A stretch of DNA of 64,000 nucleotides, taken from contig JAOASG010000044.1 of the NCBI GenBank assembly GCA_025210235.1, positions 1 to 64,000 of the forward strand. The letters are read 5' to 3'. Positions 43,683 to 51,719 of this stretch are shown here, in pieces (the stretch's first letter is position 1; each line of letters begins with the position of its first letter). A program made the position numbers and the translations under genes. Source of the stretch: Vallitalea sp. (GTDB lineage: Bacteria > Bacillota > Clostridia > Lachnospirales > Vallitaleaceae). The notes beneath the pieces are model-generated. The model made no database searches. It was given only the letters and a program-made list of their open reading frames with translations, and had not been told where the DNA came from.

Positions 43683-45485
43683 TTAGTCTAACACATATCT
43701 TTTCCATTCATATAATACAATTATTAATGCAATTATTATAAATAAGTTTTTTGAGTCTATCTTTCTATCACTATTATTAGTGTTATTAATAATAACATCA
43801 TTATCAACGGCATCAAATTCATTGATTGTTGATTCTAGTCTAGTATTGTAATTAACTGCTAGGAAATTTATTTTTTCTTTATCTTCATCATTAATTTGAT
43901 TTAATTTATATACCCCTATATCTTTTGTATTATCATAATAAGTTATTGGATATTGTATATCTAATATATCTTTATTATTATTAGGATTAATAACAAATCC
44001 TTCTTTTGTAGTGCTATAAGGTTCAAAGGATATACTTTCTCCAACAGAATAGCTATTTGATAGCTCCATATTGTTCCCTAATATATTTAATAATAAACTA
44101 TCTATTAAGACTGGGAAACTAACATTAAGTGGAAAGTCACTATTATGAATATCAAATGATAAAACACCAAATTTTTGCCCTTCAATGTTTCCTTTACTTA
44201 TAATGATATCATCTCCTAAAGTAGCTATAGATTCCATGTGTTCATTTGGCATTATTTTATTATAAGATGATACTATAAAAATTTCATCTTTAATATGATT
44301 TGTAATTGACGTATCTTTGAAATTAACTAATCCAGAATTATCTTTAACTTTAGTATCATAAAAACCTTCTACTTTAGGCAAATTAATAAACAAATAATTT
44401 CCTTTTGCAGGTAAAATATCAGGTAACATAGAATCAAATATGTAAAGATCATATTTTTCATTAATTATATCTGTTTTATTAGTTTTATATAATTCATAAC
44501 GATTTGATGCTAATATTGCTTTTTCAATAAATATATTTCCCTCAGATACTAGTAGTACTTTTTTTGTTTTATTTTTACTTAAAACACAATATCTTGTATT
44601 ATCCTCAATAATTAAGTCTTTTTCTTTTATTTCGCTATAAATAAAATCACCATCATAAATGATATTATCAAAAAGAATACTACTACTCTCATTAGCCTCT
44701 AAATGAATTTCTCTACTTTTAATTAAATTATCATTTTCATCGTATAAATTCAAATGAATATCTACAGGTTTCAAGTAGCGATTACTTACCTTTGCCAATG
44801 CTTCATATTTTCCTTCTGAAAAATAAGTTGATAAATAATCAACGCTTACATTAATACCAACAGAATTAACTAGATAAGTTTTTGCATTAATATCCTCTAT
44901 AATTTCATCTGATAATATAACTATTTCATGATTTTCATAAGTATTAGCTATAGAATATACAAATGAAATATTATCAGATATTTTTTGTGAACCATAAGAT
45001 TGTTTGATTTTATTAATTGATTTTTTTATACTTTCTTTATTTGTTTCATTTGATATTTCAATATTAAGATTATCGCCAATAGAAATAATTGTTACCGGAG
45101 TTCCATCTAATAACTTATTAACTCTTTTCTTAGCTATATCTTTTGCATAATCTAATCTTGTTTGTCCTTCACTATATTTTGCATTCATACTTCCACTAGT
45201 ATCTATTACAATTATTTGAACATTATTAGTTTCTTTTTCTTTATAAATATATGGATTAGCTAACGCTATAGTAATAAAAACTATAGCTAATATCTGTAAT
45301 AGCATTAATATATTCTTTTTTAATTTTTGCCACGGAGAAGTTACTTCATCTTCCTTTGAAACTATATCCCATAAGAAATTACTAGGCATTTCTTTTTGCT
45401 CATAATTTTGTTTCAATATATACATTAGTATAACTATAGGAATAAGAAGTAAGTACCATAAAGCATTTGGATTACTAAATCTCAT
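43683..45485 (-). CDS. BatA-like VWA membrane protein
   Basis: This 600-residue protein has the BatA N-terminal domain MRFSNPNALWYLLLIPIVIL, a second helix at about 58-80 (ILMLLQILAIVFITIALANPY), and a VWA domain with VIDTSGSMNAKY (about 92). Beta-rich extracytoplasmic regions follow, with a C-terminal membrane helix (LFIIIALIIVLYEWKRYVL). It belongs to the aerotolerance/BatA type encoded next to DUF58 and MoxR in many bacteria. The MIDAS motif DxSxS is complete. It overlaps nothing but is only 18 nt from DUF58 and 53 nt from the next VWA gene. Confidence 0.85.
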   Translation of the reverse strand: MRFSNPNALWYLLLIPIVILMYILKQNYEQKEMPSNFLWDIVSKEDEVTSPWQKLKKNILMLLQILAIVFITIALANPYIYKEKETNNVQIIVIDTSGSMNAKYSEGQTRLDYAKDIAKKRVNKLLDGTPVTIISIGDNLNIEISNETNKESIKKSINKIKQSYGSQKISDNISFVYSIANTYENHEIVILSDEIIEDINAKTYLVNSVGINVSVDYLSTYFSEGKYEALAKVSNRYLKPVDIHLNLYDENDNLIKSREIHLEANESSSILFDNIIYDGDFIYSEIKEKDLIIEDNTRYCVLSKNKTKKVLLVSEGNIFIEKAILASNRYELYKTNKTDIINEKYDLYIFDSMLPDILPAKGNYLFINLPKVEGFYDTKVKDNSGLVNFKDTSITNHIKDEIFIVSSYNKIMPNEHMESIATLGDDIIISKGNIEGQKFGVLSFDIHNSDFPLNVSFPVLIDSLLLNILGNNMELSNSYSVGESISFEPYSTTKEGFVINPNNNKDILDIQYPITYYDNTKDIGVYKLNQINDEDKEKINFLAVNYNTRLESTINEFDAVDNDVIINNTNNSDRKIDSKNLFIIIALIIVLYEWKRYVLD

Positions 45486-45503
45486 GGATTACACGTCCTT
45501 TTT

Positions 45504-46373
45504 CTATAAAAGTATAAAAGAGTCAATTAAGTCTTCTAATATTATCTTTTCAATAGGATCAGTAGATTTCACGTTCAGATAATAAGCACCATATTTATTA
45601 CAAAGATTAGAAATATTATCACAAAATTTCTCTAGTCTATTTCGATATTTTCTTAGTAAACCAGGTGTTATCATAAGATTATTTTCTTGTCCAGTTTCAC
45701 TGTCAACAAGTTTTATTCTCCCATTAATTAAAGGATTTATTTCTTCGGGTGATAGAATGTGTATAATAAGAATTTGTTGATTATTATAAGCTAAATATTT
45801 AATAATATCTTCAATGTTATCTGCTGTAAATAAATCAGATAAAATAATACTTATTCCACTACCATTAAAATTAACTCTCTTTATTTTATCAAAACTGGAA
45901 TTATAATCATTGAATGACATATTATCTAAGTAATTAATGTATTTCATAAAAAAATTCTTACCTTGACCTAAAAAAATATTATTCTCATGGGCATTAATTG
46001 GATTTAGCAAAACTTTGTCCAAATTACATAGTGCAAGATATGAAAAAGCAGCTGACAAACGTAGTGCCATAACGTTTTTATCGCTAAATGACATAGATTT
46101 ACTGTTATCAATAAATATTCTATATACCGCTTCTTTTTCTTCCATGAATAACTTAACATATAGTTTTCTAAATTTCCCATATGCATTCCAATCAATTCTT
46201 CTATAATCATCAGATGGATTATACTTACGATAATCAGAGAACTCAACCGACATGCCTTTTGCGTTTGATTTCCTGCTCCCTGCTGCACCATATTTTGATA
46301 TGTTTTTTACGTTAACTGATAATTTCTCTAACTTATTCATAAAATCAGTTGTAAATATCTCATCTCTAATCAT
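45504..46373 (-). CDS. DUF58 domain protein
   Basis: This 289-residue cytoplasmic protein has the DUF58 hallmark GMSVEFSDYRKYNPSDDYRRIDWNAYGKFRKLYVKLFMEEKE, followed by a VWA-like stretch with FIDNSKSMSF (D-x-S-x-S retained). It lacks the N-terminal membrane helices present in long DUF58 proteins. DUF58 proteins are encoded with MoxR ATPases and VWA partners and are thought to be their clients or adaptors. The gene is 78 nt downstream of moxR, with a P1 half-repeat between. Confidence 0.92.
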   Translation of the reverse strand: MIRDEIFTTDFMNKLEKLSVNVKNISKYGAAGSRKSNAKGMSVEFSDYRKYNPSDDYRRIDWNAYGKFRKLYVKLFMEEKEAVYRIFIDNSKSMSFSDKNVMALRLSAAFSYLALCNLDKVLLNPINAHENNIFLGQGKNFFMKYINYLDNMSFNDYNSSFDKIKRVNFNGSGISIILSDLFTADNIEDIIKYLAYNNQQILIIHILSPEEINPLINGRIKLVDSETGQENNLMITPGLLRKYRNRLEKFCDNISNLCNKYGAYYLNVKSTDPIEKIILEDLIDSFILL

Positions 46374-46422
46374 ATCAGTTACCCCTTTTCTGCTACCATC
46401 CTCATACTACTCTTTTATTTAA

Positions 46423-46452
46423 GTAATTACAAAACTACATCCAGTTGAATCC
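46423..46452. repeat. P1 half fragment
   Basis: GTAATTACAAAACTACATCC plus AGTTGAATCC is the left 30 bases of P1. It lies between the MoxR and DUF58 genes and ends at the MoxR stop codon, so it forms most of that spacer. Confidence 0.6.
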
Positions 46453-47435
46453 TACTCTTTTATCTCATTAATCAACATCTTAATATATTCATCATTACTA
46501 ATTCCATCACTAATTGCTTCAAAATTTAACAATATACGATGTCTTAGACAAGGGTATGCGACATATTTAATATCATCAAAGGAGACATTGTATCTTCCTT
46601 CAAGAAGTGCATTTGCCTTAGCTGATTTTAGTATAGCTTGTGCCGCACGTGGACTAGCTCCATATTTCAAATATTTTTTTGTAATTTGAGGTGCATTACT
46701 CATTTCAGCATGAGTAGCAACAACTAATTTTAAAGCATATTCTTTAACAAACTTTGCAACAGGAACCTTATTAATCATCTGTCTAATGTTAAGAATCTCA
46801 TCACTAGTAATAACTTTTTGTGGTTGACTACCAAGACCTTCTACCGTTAAATCCATTATTTTTGATAACTCCTCTAGTTCTGGAAATTTAACAAGAACTT
46901 TAAACATAAATCTATCTAATTGAGCTTCTGGTAGTGGATATGTCCCTTCCATTTCTATAGGATTTTGCGTAGCTAATACTATAAAAGGCTGTGGTAATTG
47001 ATAAGTATTATTTCCAACAGTAACTGTCATTTCTTGCATTGCCTCTAGCATTGCAGATTGAGTTTTTGGTGTAGCTCTATTAATTTCATCTGCCAATAAT
47101 AAGTTAGCAAATATAGGTCCTCTTTGATATTCAAAATGACCTTTCCCATGATTGTCTTCTACATACATATTTGTACCAACTACATCAGCCGGCATTAAAT
47201 CTGGTGTAAACTGAATTCTAGAAAAAGATAAGTCCATAACTTTAGAAATAGTTTTTACAAGCTGTGTTTTCCCAAGTCCTGGTACCCCTTCTAATAAAAT
47301 ATTACCACCAGTTAATATCCCTAATAGAACTTGTCTAATTATATCTTCTTGTCCAATAATACCTTTCCCTATTTCTTTTTCAATATCATGTATCTTAAGA
47401 ATATTATCTTGTATCATTTTTTCATTAATTTCCAT
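46452..47435 (-). CDS. MoxR-family AAA+ ATPase
   Basis: This 327-residue protein has Walker A LLEGVPGLGKTQLVK (about residues 47-61), Walker B LLLADEINRATPKTQSAMLEAM, sensor 1 VLATQNPIEMEGTYPLPEAQLDRFMF, and the AAA lid with GASPRAAQAILKSAKA. MoxR ATPases act as chaperones for VWA and DUF58 partners, inserting metal or assembling complexes. It heads the eight-gene locus running down to 35166. The ribosome binding site AAGGGGAG precedes the ATG at 47435. P3 and P4 repeats fill the 644 bp upstream. Confidence 0.96.
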   Translation of the reverse strand: MEINEKMIQDNILKIHDIEKEIGKGIIGQEDIIRQVLLGILTGGNILLEGVPGLGKTQLVKTISKVMDLSFSRIQFTPDLMPADVVGTNMYVEDNHGKGHFEYQRGPIFANLLLADEINRATPKTQSAMLEAMQEMTVTVGNNTYQLPQPFIVLATQNPIEMEGTYPLPEAQLDRFMFKVLVKFPELEELSKIMDLTVEGLGSQPQKVITSDEILNIRQMINKVPVAKFVKEYALKLVVATHAEMSNAPQITKKYLKYGASPRAAQAILKSAKANALLEGRYNVSFDDIKYVAYPCLRHRILLNFEAISDGISNDEYIKMLINEIKE

Positions 47436-47623
47436 TTACTCCCCTTCTCTCATTATAAATTGCATCTTAGTTTTTAATTTTACATAACTTATATTAAAAA
47501 ATAACATTAAAATTATTAAAATTTCATTAAGATTATATTTTTTTCATAGCTTCGTAGATATATATAACTTGTTCCTGTTAAAGAATTAAAAAAACTAAAT
47601 TTGTTTACACGGATAGGTTGTGA

Positions 47624-47699
47624 AGGGTATATGGTATTATAATAACTTGCCTTACCCTGTGAAGCGGACGGTCTGCGTTATTCTAATACCATATACCCT
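47624..47699. repeat. P3 palindromic element
   Basis: The arms 47624-47646 (AGGGTATATGGTATTAT...) and 47677-47699 are inverted with 22 of 23 bases matching. The 30 bp centre (with GTGAAGCGGACGGTCTGC) is GC-richer than the surroundings. The arms resemble those of P2 (14 of 17 positions: ATGGTATAGGGTAATAT). It carries no reading frame. Confidence 0.8.
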
Positions 47700-47841
47700 A
47701 GCCATAGATACGTTATTGCAAACGGAACTATTTACTTAGTATTCCTTTTAAGTTATCTTTGAATATTCTTAAAACAATATCTTATATTTTAAATCTTTAT
47801 TCGCTTAAATATTCCATTTCAACATCACCAATAGCCTAATA

Positions 47842-48055
47842 CTACCGAGTAGTGAATAGATATCAAAAAGTAGTGACTTTAAATCATCCTTAGAAAACAC
47901 TTAGTGAATGGAAGAATAGTTTTCGTTAAGAAAATTAAATGTTTGACTGAAAGGAGTTTTTAATTTTTAGGAAACTATTCTGAAATGAACTTAGTTTTTC
48001 TTAGGACGATTTAACTAGAACGAATTTTTGATATCTATTTACTACGACCGTCTTA
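47842..48055. repeat. P4 long imperfect inverted repeat
   Basis: The left arm beginning TAGTGAATAGATATCAAAAA is mirrored by the right arm, whose complement begins TAGTAAATAGATATCAAAAA. The arms of about 100 bp match at roughly three quarters of positions. The right arm (47954-48055) recurs as a solo arm at 35045-35147. Nothing else is recognised in 47700-47841; the 644 bp gene-free stretch between MoxR and the amidase therefore holds P3, P4 and AT-rich filler. Confidence 0.75.
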
Positions 48056-48079
48056 TATAGCCTATATTATAATTTATAT

Positions 48080-49012
48080 TTAATAAGTTAATTCTTCCGT
48101 AAGATACTTCATTATACCCTCAGCAATAGAAACTGATAATTTATTAAGGAAATCTTCATCCAAAAATCTTTTTGCATCTTCTTTATTAGTAACATATCCC
48201 ATCTCAAATAAAACAGATGGCATAGTAGTCATCTTAGTCACGTAATAAGCACTATTCCTCGGTTCTTGATGTATTTTTATATCTTCAATACCTGTTTTTT
48301 GTATAAACTTTTGACTTATTGCTTCTGATAATTTATTTGTCTTTTTATTATAAGTTTCATCTTTTTCACAATAATATATATCTAAACCATTTATTTCACT
48401 TGACTCCTTATATGCATTAATGTGTAATGAAACAAAGACATCTGCATTATACTCCTGTGCAAGTTTCACTCTTTCTCCCATTTTAATTTTATATATTTTT
48501 TTCTCTTGAATTTCATTATAGTTTTCAGTTCTTGACATAGCTACATCATAATTATATTTCTTTAAAATGTCTGTAACTCTATTAGCAATATCTAACACAA
48601 CTTCACTTTCTGTGAAATTCATATTAAACTCATCTGGTGGAATAGTCCCTGCATCTGAAAATCCATGTCCTGGATCAATAAATATTTTCCCAATTCCACT
48701 ATAATTATTGTTGTTTTCTTCTACACTCTCTGAAGAATTATTATTATTTATTATTTCATCAGATACTGTTTTGGATTTATTGTTATTTCTTACCAAAATA
48801 ATAATTATTAAACAAATAACTAAGTTAATAACAAATAATACTAAGGCTCTTATTCTTTTTTTCTTTTGATTAGCAATATAAGTATTTATCCAATGTTTTA
48901 TAACTCTTGAACTAACTCCTAATTTATATGAAACTTCATCAATAGTCATTTTATTTTCTATAATTAATTTAACATATTTAATTTTAACTTTAGTTTCAAT
49001 TTTATTTTTCAT
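48080..49012 (-). CDS. N-acetylmuramoyl-L-alanine amidase with N-terminal HTH and membrane anchor
   Basis: This 310-residue protein has three parts. Residues 1-50 form a helix-turn-helix resembling transposase/IS orfA-type HTH (VKLIIENKMTIDEVSYKLGV, then RVIKHWINTY). Residues 57-78 form one membrane helix, followed by an Asn/Ser-rich linker. Residues 110-305 form an amidase_3 domain with the full zinc set: IFIDPGHGFSDAG (His), ESEVVLDIA (Glu), SLHINAY (His) and FEMGYVTN (catalytic Glu). The catalytic part cuts the bond between muramic acid and the stem peptide outside the membrane, while the HTH would face the cytoplasm. The amidase is firm; the HTH is a pattern-based call. The ATG at 49012 follows AGGAG. 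Confidence 0.88.
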   Translation of the reverse strand: MKNKIETKVKIKYVKLIIENKMTIDEVSYKLGVSSRVIKHWINTYIANQKKKRIRALVLFVINLVICLIIIILVRNNNKSKTVSDEIINNNNSSESVEENNNNYSGIGKIFIDPGHGFSDAGTIPPDEFNMNFTESEVVLDIANRVTDILKKYNYDVAMSRTENYNEIQEKKIYKIKMGERVKLAQEYNADVFVSLHINAYKESSEINGLDIYYCEKDETYNKKTNKLSEAISQKFIQKTGIEDIKIHQEPRNSAYYVTKMTTMPSVLFEMGYVTNKEDAKRFLDEDFLNKLSVSIAEGIMKYLTEELTY

Positions 49013-49034
49013 AGCTCTCCTATAAGATAAAAAA

Positions 49035-49090
49035 TTTCAAAAAAACTTTTCAAATTAAAGTATTAAATACTATAATAAAATGAAAAGTTT
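49035..49090 (-). terminator. terminator of the PLP-enzyme gene
   Basis: On the minus strand AAACTTTTCA (complement of 49081-49090) pairs with TGAAAAGTTT (complement of 49043-49052), followed by a TTTTTTTG run. It lies between the PLP-enzyme gene and the amidase gene. Confidence 0.75.
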
Positions 49091-49139
49091 ATAAAAGGCA
49101 AAGATATTAAGTCGCCTTATTCATACTATAATGTATATT

Positions 49140-50429
49140 TTATTGTAGAGAAATAGTTTTATTATCAATCATTCTTTGTAATGCGGTCATAATTCCAAAT
49201 TTAGCATGATGCCATGATAACCCCCCTTGGAAGAACACTGTATAAGGTGGTTTTATTGGTGCATCAGCACTTAATTCGATAGATGAACCTTGAACAAATG
49301 TCCCTGCAGCCATTATTACTTTTGAATCATAACCGGGCATGTCCCAAGGCTCAGGAGTAACATAACTATCTACAGGAGCTGCCGCTTGAATTCCTTGGCA
49401 AAAAGCAATAACACCTTCAGGAGAACCTATATTAATAGCTTGAATAATATCATGTCTACTTTCTACTCCATTTGGTATTACTTCATATCCCAATTCTTCA
49501 AAAATATTGGCGGCAAAAATTGCTCCTTTCAAAGCACCTGAAACAATTTGTGGGGACATAAATAACCCTTGATAGAATTGTTGATTAAGTCCAAGAGTAG
49601 CTCCAATTTCTTTTCCAAGTCCTGGTGCTGTTAATCTATTAGCAGCATTTTCTATATAAATTTCTTTACCTACAATATATCCACCAATAGGAGCAAGTCC
49701 TCCTCCTGGATTTTTAATTAAAGAACCTACAATCATATCTGCTCCTACATCGGTTGGCTCAATTATTTCGACAAATTCTCCATAACAATTATCTACCATA
49801 GTTATAACATCATTCTTAATGCTTTTAACAAAGGTAATAATTTCGCCAATTTGTTTTACTGATAATGTAGGTCTTGTATCATAACCTTTTGATCTTTGGA
49901 TAGTAATTAGTTTTGTTTTCTCATGAATAGCTTTTTTGATACCTTCATAATCAATGGAACCATCTACCAACATATCCACTTGTCTATATGTAATACCATA
50001 CTCTTTAAGAGATCCTTTGGTTGGTCTTATTCCAATTACTTCCTCAAGTGTATCATAGGGTTTACCAACTGGCGATAATATTTCATCTCCTGGTCTTAAA
50101 TTACCTGATAAGGCAATATTTAAAGCATGTGTTCCAGAAATTAATTGTGGTCGAACTAAAGCAGCTTCTGCATTAAATACAGAAGCATATACGCTTTCCA
50201 ATGTATCTCTACCGAGATCATTATATCCGTATCCAGTTGTAGCAGCAAAATGTATATCACTTACTTTATTCTTTCTCATTGAGGCAAGTACTTTTAGCTG
50301 ATTATACTCAGCAACTTCATCAATATGATAGAATCTTTCTTTTAAATTTTTTTGTATATTATTACAAAAGTTATAAACTTCATCTGATACATTTAGATCT
50401 TTATACATTTCTCGTGTAAAATTAGTCAT
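49140..50429 (-). CDS. PLP-dependent enzyme of the 'aluminium resistance' / methionine gamma-lyase-like family
   Basis: This 429-residue fold-type I PLP protein has GYGYNDLGRDTLESVYASVFNAEAALVRPQLISGTHAL near the N-terminus. The likely cofactor lysine lies in TIQRSKGYDTRPTL (about residue 188), and the end is typical: APIKPPYTVFFQGGLSWHHAKFGIMTAL. The family is annotated both as methionine gamma-lyase and as an aluminium-resistance protein, and neither is established for clostridial members. It stands directly downstream of hfq (18 nt), as in many clostridial genomes, and is followed by a strong terminator. AGAGG precedes the ATG at 50429. Confidence 0.9.
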   Translation of the reverse strand: MTNFTREMYKDLNVSDEVYNFCNNIQKNLKERFYHIDEVAEYNQLKVLASMRKNKVSDIHFAATTGYGYNDLGRDTLESVYASVFNAEAALVRPQLISGTHALNIALSGNLRPGDEILSPVGKPYDTLEEVIGIRPTKGSLKEYGITYRQVDMLVDGSIDYEGIKKAIHEKTKLITIQRSKGYDTRPTLSVKQIGEIITFVKSIKNDVITMVDNCYGEFVEIIEPTDVGADMIVGSLIKNPGGGLAPIGGYIVGKEIYIENAANRLTAPGLGKEIGATLGLNQQFYQGLFMSPQIVSGALKGAIFAANIFEELGYEVIPNGVESRHDIIQAINIGSPEGVIAFCQGIQAAAPVDSYVTPEPWDMPGYDSKVIMAAGTFVQGSSIELSADAPIKPPYTVFFQGGLSWHHAKFGIMTALQRMIDNKTISLQ

Positions 50430-50447
50430 TTATTCATACCTCTTTAT

Positions 50448-50675
50448 TTAATCCTCAACTGTTAACGATACTTCTCTAGAAGGTATTACAGTAGATATAG
50501 CATGTTTATATATCATTTGTTGCTTTCCTTCTGTTTCAAGAATTACTATAAAATTATCAAATCCTTTAACATATCCTTTTAGTTGAAATCCGTTTGTCAA
50601 ATATACAACAACTGTTGTTTTGTCTTTTCTTACTTGATTTAAAAATAGATCTTGTAAATTAATTGGTTTATTCAT
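50448..50675 (-). CDS. hfq: RNA chaperone Hfq
   Basis: This 75-residue Sm-like protein has [20 protein letters not shown] and [19 protein letters not shown] (Sm1), and [15 protein letters not shown] (Sm2, with the Hfq YKHA motif). Hexameric Hfq binds U-rich and A-rich RNA and assists small RNA action. It lies between miaA (63 nt upstream) and the PLP enzyme gene, the usual clostridial order. GGGGCGAG precedes the ATG at 50675. Confidence 0.97.
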   Translation of the reverse strand: MNKPINLQDLFLNQVRKDKTTVVVYLTNGFQLKGYVKGFDNFIVILETEGKQQMIYKHAISTVIPSREVSLTVED

Positions 50676-50738
50676 TAACTCGCCCCCATATCATTGTATT
50701 TTAATATTTTATTTTTATAATATTATATATACATTGTA

Positions 50739-51683
50739 TTATATAATCTTTAATTCTTCAATATCTTTTAAGATTTTATTTAAAATTAATTCTACATTAC
50801 AATTAAATTCGTCAACATTTAACCATCTTACGTTTTTTTCTCGTTTAAACCATGTTAATTGACGTTTTGCGAAGTGTCTAGTATCACGCTTTAAAATATA
50901 TATAGCTCTTTCTAAATCATATTCTCCATCTAAATAAGCATATATTTCTTTATATCCTAATCCCTTCATAGAAACTAAGTCTTTTGAATAGCCCATTTTC
51001 TTTAGCTTTTTAACTTCATCAACAAGACCTTCTTTAATCATTATATCAACCCGTTCATCAATGCGTTGATATAAATGCTCTCTATCCATAGTAAGTACAT
51101 AGAATAGAAGATTATAAGGCGACTCTTTTTGACTTTCTTTCTCATTGTGTAGCGATATGGGTGTTTTTGTCTCTTTGTAATATTCTAATGCTCTAATTAC
51201 TCTTTTTAAATTATTAGGATGAATTTTTTCATAAGATACTGGATCAATATCCTTTAGCATATTATGTATATATTCATTTCCTAGAGTGTTTGCTAATTCT
51301 TCTAATTCTAATCTATATGATGTATCTTTGTTTGTATCATCAAAATCAATATCATATATTACTGATTGTATATAAAATCCTGTTCCACCTACCATAATTG
51401 GTATTTTATTATTATCTAATATACTCTTTATACTATCTTTTGCAAGACTTTGAAAAATATTAACATTAAATTCTTGATCGGGATATAAAGCATCTATTAA
51501 ATAATGCTTAATCCCATTTTTTTCTTCTTCTGTCACCTTTGCTGTTCCTATATCCATATGTTTATAAACTTGCATAGAATCTGCAGAAATAATTTCACCA
51601 CTAATATTCTTAGCTAATTTAACTGATAAAGCTGTTTTTCCAACTGCTGTAGGTCCAGCTATGACAATTAACGGTTGTTTCAA
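50739..51683 (-). CDS. miaA: tRNA dimethylallyltransferase
   Basis: This 314-residue enzyme transfers the dimethylallyl group to A37 of tRNAs reading UNN codons. The P-loop is GPTAVGKTALSVKLA at the N-terminus. DSMQVYKHMDIGTAKVTEEE, IMVGGTGFYIQSVIYDID and TRHFAKRQLTWFKREKNVRWL near the end are family hallmarks. MiaB, encoded 5 kb away in the same direction, performs the next step on the same base. The start is a TTG at 51683 with GGAGTGATAAA upstream. It lies between mutL (36 nt) and hfq. Confidence 0.97.
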   Translation of the reverse strand: MKQPLIVIAGPTAVGKTALSVKLAKNISGEIISADSMQVYKHMDIGTAKVTEEEKNGIKHYLIDALYPDQEFNVNIFQSLAKDSIKSILDNNKIPIMVGGTGFYIQSVIYDIDFDDTNKDTSYRLELEELANTLGNEYIHNMLKDIDPVSYEKIHPNNLKRVIRALEYYKETKTPISLHNEKESQKESPYNLLFYVLTMDREHLYQRIDERVDIMIKEGLVDEVKKLKKMGYSKDLVSMKGLGYKEIYAYLDGEYDLERAIYILKRDTRHFAKRQLTWFKREKNVRWLNVDEFNCNVELILNKILKDIEELKII

Positions 51684-51719
51684 TTTATCACTCCTATTTA
51701 GAGGTATTTACCTCCATAA

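Noticed and set aside
46004..46291. 95-codon frame inside the DUF58 gene
   Set aside because: Lies fully within a conserved gene on the same strand in another frame; composition and lack of a site indicate a chance frame.
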